Positions 37,062-46,122 are shown, numbered from the stretch's first letter. The stretch is DNA of 46,287 nucleotides from DATAFF01 sp036257595 (GCA_036257595.1 DATAFF010000101.1:1-46287), one strand, 5' to 3'. Notes: a model not told the origin generated them from the sequence alone. A program made the numbers and translations.

Positions 37062-37590
37062 GGTCCCCTCCTTCTCCCTAGTTGCCTGTCACGGGTTGAT
37101 TCAAGCACCCTCTAAAATACTCTTCTCAGGTATCGCATTATCGCGCTGCCGAGAAATATACACCAATTCACTAGCCCTGTCGTTCGGCCACAAAACTTCA
37201 AATCGTTCGAGCACCACCTTCGAGTGCTCTTCAAACTTAAAACCTTGCGTCGCCGCCTGGGTGCCAGGTATCGAAAGCCATCGTTGCGCGGTGCCCTTCT
37301 CTTTCGCTTCCGGGGTGGCCCTGAGACATCCGCTGCTCGGCCTCGCTATCTGTGTTGACCGAGAGATTGTAATCCGTATACGGAGCAATATCGCAGCTTT
37401 GCTTGCTTTGAGCGACAACAAGCCGGGTCCGGCCATTAACCAAATTCCGCGCCATCACATTAAGTTGATAGCGTTGGGGTTTTCCCGGGCGCCGGTTAAA
37501 GGAAAACTTTCAGCTGAATGGGGTTTATCCCGATGGCTCGCTGTCAGGGCTCTAGCTACCCTCATTCGGAGCGATGGAGGAAACCGAAAG
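37062..37590. other. Long intergenic gap of lower GC with possible decayed coding remnants
   Basis: About 530 bases between divergent genes have GC near 50%. On the minus strand two overlapping frames carry protein-like segments. One spans 37458-37237 and ends …TMAFDTWHPGGDARF. Another, ending at 37101, contains EEHSKVVLERFEVLWPNDRA and SELVYISRQRDNAIPE. Joining them would need one frameshift near 37240. No good ribosome-binding site is seen. It may be a degraded small gene or chance; I see no RNA gene or repeat here. Confidence 0.3.
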
Positions 37591-38031
37591 ATGCATAAAA
37601 TTTTCATGGCCGGAGCCATGCTCGGTTTGGTGCTGGGCGTTGCCGTGCCGATCAAGGCGACGGCTCTGACGCTCAGTCCGGCAACCTTGACCACTGCGAC
37701 GGACGGCGACTCGATGGTGGTCCAGGTGCAGAGGCGGCGCGGCGGTGTTGCCTGGCGTGGCCCGCGCGGCCGCGGCGGTGTTGCCTGGCGTGGCCCGCGT
37801 CGTGCCGGTGTCGCCTGGCGTGGCCCGCGGCGTGCCGGTGTCGCCTGGCGCGGTCCGGGTTGGCGGCGCGGCTGGGTCGGACCGCGCTGGCGGGTCGGCT
37901 GGGTCGGCCCGGGCTACTATTACAACCCGGCCTTCTACAACCGCTACTACAATCCGCGATGGGGCTATTGCCGGATCATCTGGTGGAACGGCGCACGGGT
38001 GTGCCGCTGGCATCGCCGTCCCTGGTGGTGA
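37591..38031 (+). CDS. Secreted Arg/Trp/Gly-rich repeat protein
   Basis: This 146-residue protein has a signal peptide (MHKIFMAGAMLGLVLGVAVP…) and a mature part dominated by four tandem copies of a 10-11-residue unit, GVAWRGPRRA. GWVGP-type repeats, a YYYNPAFYNRYYNPRWGY aromatic run and a C-terminal CRWHRRPWW follow. It is very basic. Similar short, exported Arg/Gly/Tyr-rich proteins are common in Hyphomicrobiales but unassigned. GGAGGAA lies about 9-10 bases before the ATG at 37591. It is convergent with the response-regulator gene, three bases away. Confidence 0.75.
   Translation: MHKIFMAGAMLGLVLGVAVPIKATALTLSPATLTTATDGDSMVVQVQRRRGGVAWRGPRGRGGVAWRGPRRAGVAWRGPRRAGVAWRGPGWRRGWVGPRWRVGWVGPGYYYNPAFYNRYYNPRWGYCRIIWWNGARVCRWHRRPWW
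37741..37860 (+). repeat. In-frame tandem repeats of 30-33 bp
   Basis: Four copies of a unit containing GTTGCCTGGCGTGGCCCGCG (or its GTCGCC form) start near 37747, 37780, 37810 and 37840, with periods 33, 30 and 30. All are multiples of three, so copy number can change without breaking the reading frame. Confidence 0.85.
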
Positions 38032-38034
38032 GCC

Positions 38035-38673
38035 TTACGGCTCGACGAGGCGATTGCGTATCGCATAGCGAACGATCGCCGCTGTCGATTTGAGCTTGAG
38101 CTTACGCATGAGCGAGGCGCGATGCGACTCGATGGTCTTGACGCTCAGTCCCAGCGCCTCGCCCATGTCCTTGTTGCTGTTACCCTCGGCGATCAGCTGC
38201 ACGATCACCCGCTCGCGCGGCGACAGGAGCCCGTCGGACCGGCTCTGATGGGAAAGATAGGAATCGAGCAATTGCTCGGAGACTTTCCCGGTAAAGAACG
38301 GCTTGTGATCGGCCAGCGACGCCACCGCGGCGATCAGATACTGGTTGGCATCTGACTTGAGAAGATAGGCACGTGCGCCCGCCGCCAGGATGTCGGTGAC
38401 CAGGCTGTCGCTGTCATGCATGGTGAAGATCAGCACCTCGACGCTGGGCAGCCGGGCGTGGATCTGGCGCGTCACCTCGGCGCCATTGAGCTGCGGCAGC
38501 GAGTAATCGATGATTGCCACGTCGGGCTTGGTCTCCAAGGTCTTGGCGAGCGCCTCCCGGCCGTCGCCTGCCTCGGCCACCACGGTCCAGCTAGGTTGCG
38601 CCTCGATCACCGCGCGCAGACCGGAGCGCACCACGGCGTGATCATCGGCGATCAGAATACGGGTCTCGGGCAT
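38035..38673 (-). CDS. NarL/FixJ-type response regulator
   Basis: This 212-residue two-component regulator has a receiver domain (1-120) with acidic pair D10-D11, phospho-acceptor Asp56 (AIIDYSLP) and Lys in LLKSD. A LuxR-type helix-turn-helix follows at about 148-210 (LSPRERVIVQLIAEGNSNKDMGEALGLSVKTIESH). It is divergent from a MASE1 histidine kinase gene of the matching HisKA_3 type, 173 bases apart, so they almost certainly form a pair. Confidence 0.94.
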   Translation of the reverse strand: MPETRILIADDHAVVRSGLRAVIEAQPSWTVVAEAGDGREALAKTLETKPDVAIIDYSLPQLNGAEVTRQIHARLPSVEVLIFTMHDSDSLVTDILAAGARAYLLKSDANQYLIAAVASLADHKPFFTGKVSEQLLDSYLSHQSRSDGLLSPRERVIVQLIAEGNSNKDMGEALGLSVKTIESHRASLMRKLKLKSTAAIVRYAIRNRLVEP

Positions 38674-38846
38674 GGCCGGGCCAGGGTCGATCGCTCCTCG
38701 CGACCAATGGGCTCATTCATAGCATAGGAGAGGCGATCGAGGCCATCGGCCAGCCCCGCTGAATCGAGGGGTGCAAAAGTCCGAAACCTTCCTTAGAATC
38801 AGGTCGGCGACGGCAGAGTTCTGGTGTAAGGGGTGAGGAGGAGCAG

Positions 38847-40463
38847 GTGTCCTCCACGGTCGAAGCCGATCCTGCGAAAGTGAGCGCGCTTTCGGCGCCG
38901 CGTCGTTTGTTGGTCGACAGTCGAATGCCGCTGCTGGTCGGCCTTGCCTATTATCTCGGCGCGCAATTCGCCTTCCTGATCGGGACCCTGTCGGATCAGG
39001 TTTTCGCGCTGTTCTGGCCACCCAACGTCATTCTCTTCTGCGCGCTCCTGTTCCGACCCCGTCGCGAATGGCCGGCCCTGATCGCCGCCGCCTTTGTCGC
39101 CCATGTCATTGCCGAGATCGGCGTCGGGATGCCGCCCCCGCAGCTGCTCGTCGCCTTTGTCACCAACTGCCTGGTGGCTCTGCTCAACGCCTATGGCGTT
39201 CGCCGCCTGCTCGATCCGCCGCCCTGGCTCGGCACCTTCCAGCGTATGGGCATCTATATTCTGATCACCGCCGGCATCAGCCCTGCCGTCGCGGCAGTCG
39301 GCGGCGCATTTGTGCCGATCCTGGGAGGAGGGCCGTTCGAGGATTATTGGCTGTTCTGGTCGCTATGGTATCTCGCAAACGCCCTGCCGAGCGTCACCCT
39401 CGGTCCGGTGCTGCTGATTTGGCTGACCGAGCCTCCCCGTTGGCCGGGCTGGAAGGCGCCGTTCCAGCTCATCGAGCCGGCAGCCATTGCCGTCGTTCTC
39501 ATCGCCATCAGCCTGCTCTCGGCCGAGCTGGCCGGGAGGTTTGACATCCACATCTTCCTGCCGGCGATCCTGCTCCTGCCGCTGCCGCCCATCGTCTTCG
39601 CCTCGATCCGCTATGGCGAGAAGGGCGCCAGCAGCACCATTCTGCTCATCGCCACCATCATGATCTGGTCCACCTTGCGCGGTGATGGGCTGTTCTCCGG
39701 CCAGGACCAGGAAATGAGCGTTCTTGCGCTTCAGCTTTTCCTCACCGGCCTCTCGATACCGATCCTGCTGCTCGGTGCCATGGTGGAGGAGCTGCGCAAC
39801 GCCGGGAAGACCACGCGGGCCCTGGCCGCCTCCTTGATGCGCGCCCAGGACGAGGAGCGGCGGCGCATCGCCCGCGACCTGCATGACTCGACCGGTCAGA
39901 ACCTCATCGCCGCCAGCTTGCTCGCCGGACGCCTCAGGGACAGCCTGGCCAGCGAGGCCATGCCGCTTCTGCACGAGCTCGAGCAAAATCTCAAGCAGTC
40001 GAACCGCGAGCTACGCACCGTCTCATACCTGCTCCACCCCCCGTATCTCGACGAGGCGGGTCTCGGCCTTGCCCTGCGCTATTTCCTCGAGGGCTTCGAG
40101 GAGCGCAGCGGCATCCAGGTCGACCTGAAGATCGGTGAGAACATTGGGCGGCTGGCAACGGACAGCGAGCTTGTCGTCTTCCGCGTCGTCCAGGAGGCGC
40201 TGACCAATGTCGCGCGCCATTCGGGAAGTACCACCGCGGTGATCCGCCTGACCCGACAGAGCGACGACGGTGGGCGCATCCTGCTCACCGTCGAGGACTT
40301 CGGTAGGGGCATGAGCGACCGAACCCTTGACGGCTCGGGTCCGGTGTCGAGCGGCCTCGGCCTGATCAGCATGCGCGAGCGCCTGGCGCAGATCGGCGGA
40401 CGGCTGGAGATCGATTCGACGGAAGGACACACGCTTCTCCAGGCGGTCATCCCGCCCCATTGA
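38847..40463 (+). CDS. MASE1-domain sensor histidine kinase (HisKA_3 type)
   Basis: This 538-residue kinase has an N-terminal MASE1-like membrane sensor of about eight helices (residues 27-315; AQFAFLIGTLSDQVFALFWPPNVILF is typical). A HisKA_3 dimerisation domain follows with His346 in RIARDLHDSTGQNL. The ATPase domain shows QEALTNVARHSGS and SGLGLISMRERL. It starts with GTG at 38847, with GAGGAGG about four bases upstream. The divergent NarL-type regulator is its likely partner. The signal is unknown; MASE1 ligands are mostly undefined. Confidence 0.92.
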   Translation: MSSTVEADPAKVSALSAPRRLLVDSRMPLLVGLAYYLGAQFAFLIGTLSDQVFALFWPPNVILFCALLFRPRREWPALIAAAFVAHVIAEIGVGMPPPQLLVAFVTNCLVALLNAYGVRRLLDPPPWLGTFQRMGIYILITAGISPAVAAVGGAFVPILGGGPFEDYWLFWSLWYLANALPSVTLGPVLLIWLTEPPRWPGWKAPFQLIEPAAIAVVLIAISLLSAELAGRFDIHIFLPAILLLPLPPIVFASIRYGEKGASSTILLIATIMIWSTLRGDGLFSGQDQEMSVLALQLFLTGLSIPILLLGAMVEELRNAGKTTRALAASLMRAQDEERRRIARDLHDSTGQNLIAASLLAGRLRDSLASEAMPLLHELEQNLKQSNRELRTVSYLLHPPYLDEAGLGLALRYFLEGFEERSGIQVDLKIGENIGRLATDSELVVFRVVQEALTNVARHSGSTTAVIRLTRQSDDGGRILLTVEDFGRGMSDRTLDGSGPVSSGLGLISMRERLAQIGGRLEIDSTEGHTLLQAVIPPH

Positions 40464-40474
40464 GGTGCTCTAGT

Positions 40475-40594
40475 CTAGGGCGTCGGATGGGCGAACAACG
40501 CCCAGATCAGGCCGATATCGGCCATGATTGTCGCAAGGACCAGAACGGCGAAGATGCGCATGAGAAACCGTTCGTCGCAGACGGGCGCGGGCAT
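40475..40594 (-). CDS. 39-residue single-span membrane protein
   Basis: The ATG at 40594 has a near-perfect Shine-Dalgarno, AAGGAGGT, six bases upstream. The product starts MPAPVCDERFLMRIF and has one membrane helix (FAVLVLATIMADIGLIWALF), ending AHPTP. It is below the length cut-off of most gene finders. It lies just after, and convergent with, the MASE1 kinase gene. The function is unknown; such mini-proteins often bind larger membrane complexes. Confidence 0.7.
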   Translation of the reverse strand: MPAPVCDERFLMRIFAVLVLATIMADIGLIWALFAHPTP

Positions 40595-40748
40595 GGACGG
40601 ACCTCCTTCCACCCCGCGTTTCCGGCTCACCCCTCGAGGCAGCACGGTCCGCCTTTCCGCCTGGGAGGTACCGCATTCTGCTCGTCCGCAATTCTATCGG
40701 CATTGCCGGCCGGACCCTATCGGGGGACACCCTGAAAGTTTCTGGGAA

Positions 40749-42512
40749 TTACCCTGATACCGGACTGCCATGCAGCGGCGCCACGCCCTCGATGCGGATC
40801 TCCTCGGGCTGTCCAAGCGCCACATTTCCCTCGGCGGTGCGCAGCAGCGTGTGAATGTAGAAGCTGGTGGTGACGTCGTCCCTCGCCTCCATCACCGGTG
40901 AGGGCGCCGAGACCACCTTGAGGCCCATGCATTCGCCGATCCAGTCGATATGCCGGTGGCCATGCATCAACACCACGCGTCCCGTCAGCGGCTGCAGCTG
41001 ACGGATCATCCAATTGCCGTTGATCAGCACCGTTCCGACGCGCTCCGACAAGCTTTTCGCCTTGCGAGGGTATTCCACCAGATGATGGTGAAGCGCAATG
41101 ATCCAGCAGGCGTTCGGATAGCCGGCGGCGATCTCCCTGATCGAATTCAGCTGCTCGACAGAGATCATGCCCAATGCATTCGTGAAGGAGAAATGCGTGT
41201 CGGCATTGGAATTGATCAGCATGACCCCGAGTCCGTCATCGGTGGCCGGCGGCAGGATCATCGGAAAGACCCGCGCCCACAGCTCCTTCTGCTTGGCATC
41301 GAGCCGAGGTCTGCCGTGATTGGCATAGTGCACCATCCAGTTCAGCTGGGGATCGAGAGCGCGGCGAAGGCTCGGCCCGAGTCGTTTCCTCGTCTTATCC
41401 ATGATATGGACCCGCTCGCCCATGAGAGAGTACATCGAGAACAGCGTGCGAAACTTTCGCAGGCGCTTATTGGGGCTTCCCGGCAGGTCCAGGCGTGCCG
41501 GATTGGCCCGGTCGACGATGTTGACGTCGTGATTGCCCGGCACCATCAGGATCCTTTCGGCGATCCACGGATATGGCCGCAATGCCTCATGGAACTCGGC
41601 CCATTCGGTGGAGCGGCCGGCATCCGTCATGTCGCCGGTGACCAGGACGAGATCGATGGGATCGGCGGCGTGGATGGCGCTGAGCCGGGCCAGCGTCCGC
41701 GCGAGCCGGTGATTTCCCTGTGGTCCCGCCCGGCCGCTTTCGATGCGGAAACCATAGGTCTCGCCCACCGCGTGAAGGTCGGAAAGATGGGCGACGCGCC
41801 AGGAGCGGCCTGTCGGCGGACCTCGCTCGAAATGCCTCACGTCGTGCGGTTGCGCTGTCCATGCATCGATGAAGCCCCAGACCAGCGCCGCTGCGGCGAG
41901 GTAGGAGGCAACGATCACCACCCCGTTGGCGATCGCGGCCACTATCACTTGGGCCGGCGAGGACACATCGATCGGCGCCACCATGAACCGTGCGCTAGGC
42001 CATGCCGCCAGCACGGCCAGCACCGCCAGGAGGCTGAGGACGATCCCCGCGCCTGCCGCCGCAATGGCGCGCACCCTCGCGCGCGTCGCGCCGCGCACCC
42101 GCTGCACCAGCAGCCCCTCGACGAGCTGCCGCACCACCTCGCGCAGCACCACATAGACCGGCTGAATCACGATCGCGTTGAGCGACCAGAAACTCTGTTC
42201 CGCCAGCCTGAACAACCGCACGCCGCCGAACAGGCCAACGAGCAGGGCGGCCAGAAAGATCAAGATCGGCCATATGTCGAGGACGGACGATCGAACCGCC
42301 TGCGACATCACCTGAAGCCAGGCAGAGGCCACGAGCGGCGCCAGCCCGAGGAGAAATCCCGGAAAAAGGATGAGAGCCGTCGAAACGAAGAGCAGTCGCG
42401 GCAGGCTGATCTCGGCCAGCATGCTGCCGGTGATAGCCAGCAGCGACCGGTTTTTGGTGCTCGACGCATCGTCCTCGACGTCGCCGGAGCGCGGATCGAT
42501 CACCGGCGTCAT
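40749..42512 (-). CDS. Membrane-anchored metallophosphoesterase
   Basis: This 587-residue protein has four predicted membrane helices in the first 212 residues, then a calcineurin-like phosphoesterase domain with the full metal set: Asp245/His247 (LSDLHAVG), Asp294 (VTGDMTD), Asn327-His328-Asp329 (VPGNHDV), ALHHH and MHGHRHID. The substrate is unknown; lipid-linked phosphates or nucleotides are usual. Its ATG overlaps the TGA of the upstream MocR gene (ATGA), so the two are translationally coupled. Confidence 0.9.
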   Translation of the reverse strand: MTPVIDPRSGDVEDDASSTKNRSLLAITGSMLAEISLPRLLFVSTALILFPGFLLGLAPLVASAWLQVMSQAVRSSVLDIWPILIFLAALLVGLFGGVRLFRLAEQSFWSLNAIVIQPVYVVLREVVRQLVEGLLVQRVRGATRARVRAIAAAGAGIVLSLLAVLAVLAAWPSARFMVAPIDVSSPAQVIVAAIANGVVIVASYLAAAALVWGFIDAWTAQPHDVRHFERGPPTGRSWRVAHLSDLHAVGETYGFRIESGRAGPQGNHRLARTLARLSAIHAADPIDLVLVTGDMTDAGRSTEWAEFHEALRPYPWIAERILMVPGNHDVNIVDRANPARLDLPGSPNKRLRKFRTLFSMYSLMGERVHIMDKTRKRLGPSLRRALDPQLNWMVHYANHGRPRLDAKQKELWARVFPMILPPATDDGLGVMLINSNADTHFSFTNALGMISVEQLNSIREIAAGYPNACWIIALHHHLVEYPRKAKSLSERVGTVLINGNWMIRQLQPLTGRVVLMHGHRHIDWIGECMGLKVVSAPSPVMEARDDVTTSFYIHTLLRTAEGNVALGQPEEIRIEGVAPLHGSPVSG

Positions 42513-43969
42513 GCTCTAAGCCTCGGACCGGCAGAATGCGAACTCGCGATCCGCGCCGCCGCCTGACCGAGCCGCCCAGCTGCCGCCGTCAGCTCCTGCA
42601 CTTCGAAACCGGAGAAGCCGAGAATGAAACCCTCACGCCAGTCGCTGCGACGGCTCCGGGTTTCCGACAACAGCAAGGCATCGACCTCGGCCATCTCTCT
42701 GATGCGCCGGCCGGCATCGAACGACATCGTGGGCGCAAGATAGGCAACGAGATGGAGCCCTTGCGATGGCACCGCGATCTCCAACGCGTCGCCGGCCGCC
42801 TGCTTGAGCGTCGACGCCAGCGCATCGCGCGCCGCTCGGTAACGGCTCCGCATGCGGCGGACATGGTTGAGCAGCACGCCCTCCGCCATCAGATCCGCGA
42901 CAGCACCATCGAGCAGGCTTGGCGGGAAACGATCGAATCCGGCCCGTGCCGCCACCACCCGATCGATTGCCTTGGGCGGCAGGACCGCATAGGCGAGGCG
43001 CAAGCCCGGAAAGAGCGTCTTGGAGAATGTTCCGAGATAGATGACCTCGCCCCCCTGGGCGAGCCCGGCAAGCGCGGTGAGCGGCGGCCCGGCATAACGG
43101 AACTCGCTGTCGTAATCATCCTCGAAGATGAAGCTTTGCTGCTCGGAGGCCCAGGAGAGAAGCGCGACCCGCCGCGCCATGCTCATCGTCACGCCGGTCG
43201 GGAACTGGTGCGAAGGCGTGACATAGACCGCCTTTGCCGTCGGCGCGATGCGCCGGCCCGCAGCGATGTCGAGCCCCTCGGCATCGACCGGGACCGCCAT
43301 CGGAACGAGACCCGATGCCTCGAAAGTCCTGCTGGCTGCCGGGTAGCCGGGATCCTCCATCCAGATTCGATCGCCGACGCCGAGCAGTGCGACCGTGCAC
43401 AGGCGGACGGCGTGCTGCGTTCCGCTTGTCACGAGAATGGAGCCAGGCTCGCAGCGGAATCCGCGATTGGCCGCCAGATAGGCGGCGATCTGCTCGCGCA
43501 ACGCACCGCTGCCCCGCGGATCGCCATAGCCGAGCCTCGCTTGATCGGCATGGGCCGCTTGCCGACGCAGAGCCGCCCCGAACTTTCCGAGCAACATTCG
43601 GTCCGCATGGGTGTGGCCGAGGGCGAACGGCCGTCGAACAGCCGTCTGCCAACGATCCGGGCGTTGAACCGACGTCGCCTGTGGTCGCGGCGGCAGGATC
43701 GGCGCGACATAGGTGCCGGCGCCGGTTCTGGTCTCGACGAAGCCATCGCTCAGCAGGTGCTCATAGGCGGTGATGATCGCGTTGCGGCGCACCCCAAGCT
43801 GCCGTGCCAGGGCCCGGCTCGACGGCAGGCGTAAGCCGGCGGTGAGGCGCCCGTCGATTATTGCGCTGCGGATCGCACGATTGACCTGCAGCGACTGGTT
43901 CCCGGCGGCGGGATCGAGCTGCAGCGGCACATCGAGCACATCCTGCTGTCTCTTTGAAGTGGTCGGCAT
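42509..43969 (-). CDS. MocR family regulator (PdxR-like)
   Basis: This 486-residue fusion has a GntR winged helix at about 25-95 (NRAIRSAIIDGRLTAG, SSRALARQLGVRRNAIITAYEHLL) and an aminotransferase-like domain. The PLP site is recognisable as FEDDYDSEFRY and GTFSKTLFPGLRLAY. The ATG at 43969 is preferred; in-phase ATGs at 44002 and 44044 would lengthen it, and the latter would overlap the divergent gene's start codon. The divergent gene encodes a pyridoxamine-phosphate-oxidase-like protein, an arrangement common for MocR regulators that control PLP-related genes. Confidence 0.9.
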   Translation of the reverse strand: MPTTSKRQQDVLDVPLQLDPAAGNQSLQVNRAIRSAIIDGRLTAGLRLPSSRALARQLGVRRNAIITAYEHLLSDGFVETRTGAGTYVAPILPPRPQATSVQRPDRWQTAVRRPFALGHTHADRMLLGKFGAALRRQAAHADQARLGYGDPRGSGALREQIAAYLAANRGFRCEPGSILVTSGTQHAVRLCTVALLGVGDRIWMEDPGYPAASRTFEASGLVPMAVPVDAEGLDIAAGRRIAPTAKAVYVTPSHQFPTGVTMSMARRVALLSWASEQQSFIFEDDYDSEFRYAGPPLTALAGLAQGGEVIYLGTFSKTLFPGLRLAYAVLPPKAIDRVVAARAGFDRFPPSLLDGAVADLMAEGVLLNHVRRMRSRYRAARDALASTLKQAAGDALEIAVPSQGLHLVAYLAPTMSFDAGRRIREMAEVDALLLSETRSRRSDWREGFILGFSGFEVQELTAAAGRLGQAAARIASSHSAGPRLRA

Positions 43970-44042
43970 TCCGCTGGCAGAATTGGCCCTATCGCCGACC
44001 ATTTTAACATGCGATGACCGGCTATCAAGCTTAGAGGCAACC

Positions 44043-44768
44043 ATGCCGGACGGTCACGCGCCCCATTACCCGATCGACCCCGTCAACCGCGTGAAGCGCC
44101 GGCACGATCGCGGCCACTACGATCATGCAACCGTTCATGCGCTGCTCGATTCGGCGGCCCTCTGTCATGTCTCCTACGTCATTGACGGACAGCCCTACTG
44201 CACGCCGACATTGTTCTGGCGCGAGGGCACGCGCCTCTATTGGCATGGCAGCAGCGCCAGCCGCATGCTGCGCAACCTGTCTTCGGGCGAGCCGGCGTGC
44301 CTGACGGTCACCCATCTCGACAGCCTCATTCTGGCGCGCTGCGGCTTCAACCATTCGGCGGACTACCGGTCCGTAATGGCCTTCGGTCGGGCCAGGCTGG
44401 TCAATGAGCCCGATGCCAAGCGGCACGCCCTCACCATGATGGTCGATCGGTTCTTTCCCGGACGCACCGCCAGGCTTCGCGCGATGTCGCCGCAGGAGTT
44501 CAAGGCGACCGCCGTCATCACCATGGAGATCGAGCGGGCATCAGCCAAGATTCGGGCCAAGGGAGTCGCCGATGACGAGGAGGACTACCTTCTACCGATC
44601 TATGCCGAACGGCTCCCGATACGCACCATCATCGGCGATGCCGAGCCATGCCCGCGGCTCCTCGCCGGAGTGGCCCGCAGCGATGATCTCGCCGCCTATC
44701 GGTCTGGCCGGCCGCTCGAGGAAGCCGTCTCGGAGGCACATCTGCGTTCCCTGCTGCCTACTGCCTAA
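44043..44768 (+). CDS. Pyridoxamine 5'-phosphate oxidase-family flavoprotein
   Basis: This 241-residue split-barrel flavin-binding protein contains ALLDSAALCHVSYVIDGQPYCTPTLFWREG and LYWHGSSASRMLRNL, the usual FMN-site stretch of the family. It lacks the full PdxH signature, so the true substrate is open. GAGG lies six bases before the ATG. It is divergent from a MocR regulator. The last codons (LLPTA and the stop) lie inside a heptad-repeat array, so its C-terminus is set by the repeat. Confidence 0.88.
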   Translation: MPDGHAPHYPIDPVNRVKRRHDRGHYDHATVHALLDSAALCHVSYVIDGQPYCTPTLFWREGTRLYWHGSSASRMLRNLSSGEPACLTVTHLDSLILARCGFNHSADYRSVMAFGRARLVNEPDAKRHALTMMVDRFFPGRTARLRAMSPQEFKATAVITMEIERASAKIRAKGVADDEEDYLLPIYAERLPIRTIIGDAEPCPRLLAGVARSDDLAAYRSGRPLEEAVSEAHLRSLLPTA

Positions 44769-44802
44769 TGCCTACTGCCTAATGCCTACTACCGACTGCC
44801 TC
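44754..44802. repeat. Seven-unit heptad array on two convergent stop codons
   Basis: Seven consecutive seven-base units read CTGCCTA, CTGCCTA, ATGCCTA, CTGCCTA, ATGCCTA, CTACCGA, CTGCCTC. The stop of the PPOX gene (44766-44768) and the stop of the MATE gene (44779-44781) both lie inside. 27 bases are identical to the right arm at 33945-33971. No complementary arm is present here, unlike the other two arrays. Confidence 0.9.
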
Positions 44803-46122
44803 AAAGGTCCGCCGGGCGAGTGCTGGAAACCGTGCCGCCTGCAGCAGGCCGCGTGATCCGAGGAAGGTCAGAATTGCGAGCCACAGGCCGCTATTGCCGA
44901 GCGACCGTGTCAGCCACCAGACCGCGAAATAGAGCATCAACGTGATCAGCATCAGATTCCGCATGTCGCGCGTCCATGTCGCGCCGATATAGATCCCGTC
45001 ATAGGTGAAGGCAAAAGTGCCGATCACCGAGGCGAGTGCGGCATAGACGATATAGTGGCGCGCCACCTGGCGGACCGCGTCATTCGATGTCATCAGATCG
45101 ATCAGCTGCGGACCGAGGACAAGGAAGACGATCGTCGCGGCGATGCCGAAGCCGAAACCCCAGGACAGCGACAGCTTGACCGCGCGCGAGAACGCCAGGT
45201 CGTTGCGCGCCCCGACCGCACGCCCGCACAGCTGCTCGGCCGCAGAGGCGAAGCCGTCGAGAAAGAAGGCCCCCACCAGCACGAAATTGTGCAGCACCGA
45301 ATTGGCCGCCAGGACCACATCGCCACCGCGTGCCCCTTGCGCTGCAAAGAACAGCCAAGCAGCGATCAGTGCGGCAGTGCGGATCAGGATGTCGCGGTTG
45401 ACCCGGAACATGCGCATGATGCGCTGAACATCGAACACCCGCGAGGCGTCGGGCAGGCGCATTCCGAGGATGCGCAATGCCATGGCGAGCCCGATTGCAG
45501 CTCCGGTCGCCTCGGCAATCACGGCGGCAAGCGCCGCGCCGGCGACACCCATTTCGAAATGGATCACCAACAGCGCAATCATCGCGGCGTTGGTCACATT
45601 GATGACGACCTGGAACGCCAGCGCCGTGTTGGCACGGGCAAGCCCGACGAACCATCCAAGCAGCGTGTAATTCGCCAAGGCGAGCGGTGCCGACCAGATG
45701 CGAACCGCGAAATAGATTTGCGCCGCCTGCGTGACCTCCGGGCTCGCACCCATCAGCGCAAAGGTGACAGCGGCAAGCGGCACCTGCAGGGCGATCAGCG
45801 CCAAGCCGATCAGGCCGGCAAGCAGCAGCGCGCGGACCAGCGTGGCGCGCTCCTCCGCCCTGTCGCCGGCCCCGAGCGCCTGGGCCGTGAGGGCGACCGT
45901 CCCCATTCTGAGGAATCCGAACAGCCAGAACAGGCAGTCGAACACGATCGATGCTATGGCGACCGCGCCGAGCACATGCGCCTGGCCAAGCCTTCCGATC
46001 GCCGCCGTCGCGACCACGCCGAGCAACGGCGTCGTCGCATTCGACAGCGTCATCGGCACCGCGATCGCGAGAACGCGCGCATTGGTGACGCTGAAAGGAA
46101 GTGACCGCTCGACCGCGTTCAT
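44779..46122 (-). CDS. MATE family efflux transporter (DinF type)
   Basis: This 447-residue inner-membrane exporter has 12 expected helices in two halves. N-terminal features are VPMTLSNATTPLLGVVATAAIGRLG and FWLFGFLRMGTVALTAQALGAG, typical of the DinF branch, which expels toxic organic compounds using ion gradients. The ATG at 46122 gives the normal N-terminus (MNAVERSLPFSVTNARVLAIA), though no strong ribosome-binding site is visible. The last residues EAVGSRH are encoded by the heptad array. Confidence 0.9.
   Translation of the reverse strand: MNAVERSLPFSVTNARVLAIAVPMTLSNATTPLLGVVATAAIGRLGQAHVLGAVAIASIVFDCLFWLFGFLRMGTVALTAQALGAGDRAEERATLVRALLLAGLIGLALIALQVPLAAVTFALMGASPEVTQAAQIYFAVRIWSAPLALANYTLLGWFVGLARANTALAFQVVINVTNAAMIALLVIHFEMGVAGAALAAVIAEATGAAIGLAMALRILGMRLPDASRVFDVQRIMRMFRVNRDILIRTAALIAAWLFFAAQGARGGDVVLAANSVLHNFVLVGAFFLDGFASAAEQLCGRAVGARNDLAFSRAVKLSLSWGFGFGIAATIVFLVLGPQLIDLMTSNDAVRQVARHYIVYAALASVIGTFAFTYDGIYIGATWTRDMRNLMLITLMLYFAVWWLTRSLGNSGLWLAILTFLGSRGLLQAARFPALARRTFEAVGSRH

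Noticed and set aside
40720..40748. GGG-AATTA-CCC motif near the phosphoesterase 3' end as a response-regulator site
   Set aside because: Only three base pairs are symmetric and it lies at a gene end, not in a promoter.
40950..42566. Plus-strand 538-codon frame opposite the metallophosphoesterase
   Set aside because: It is antisense to a gene with all its metal motifs; His/Arg/Gln-rich shadow composition.
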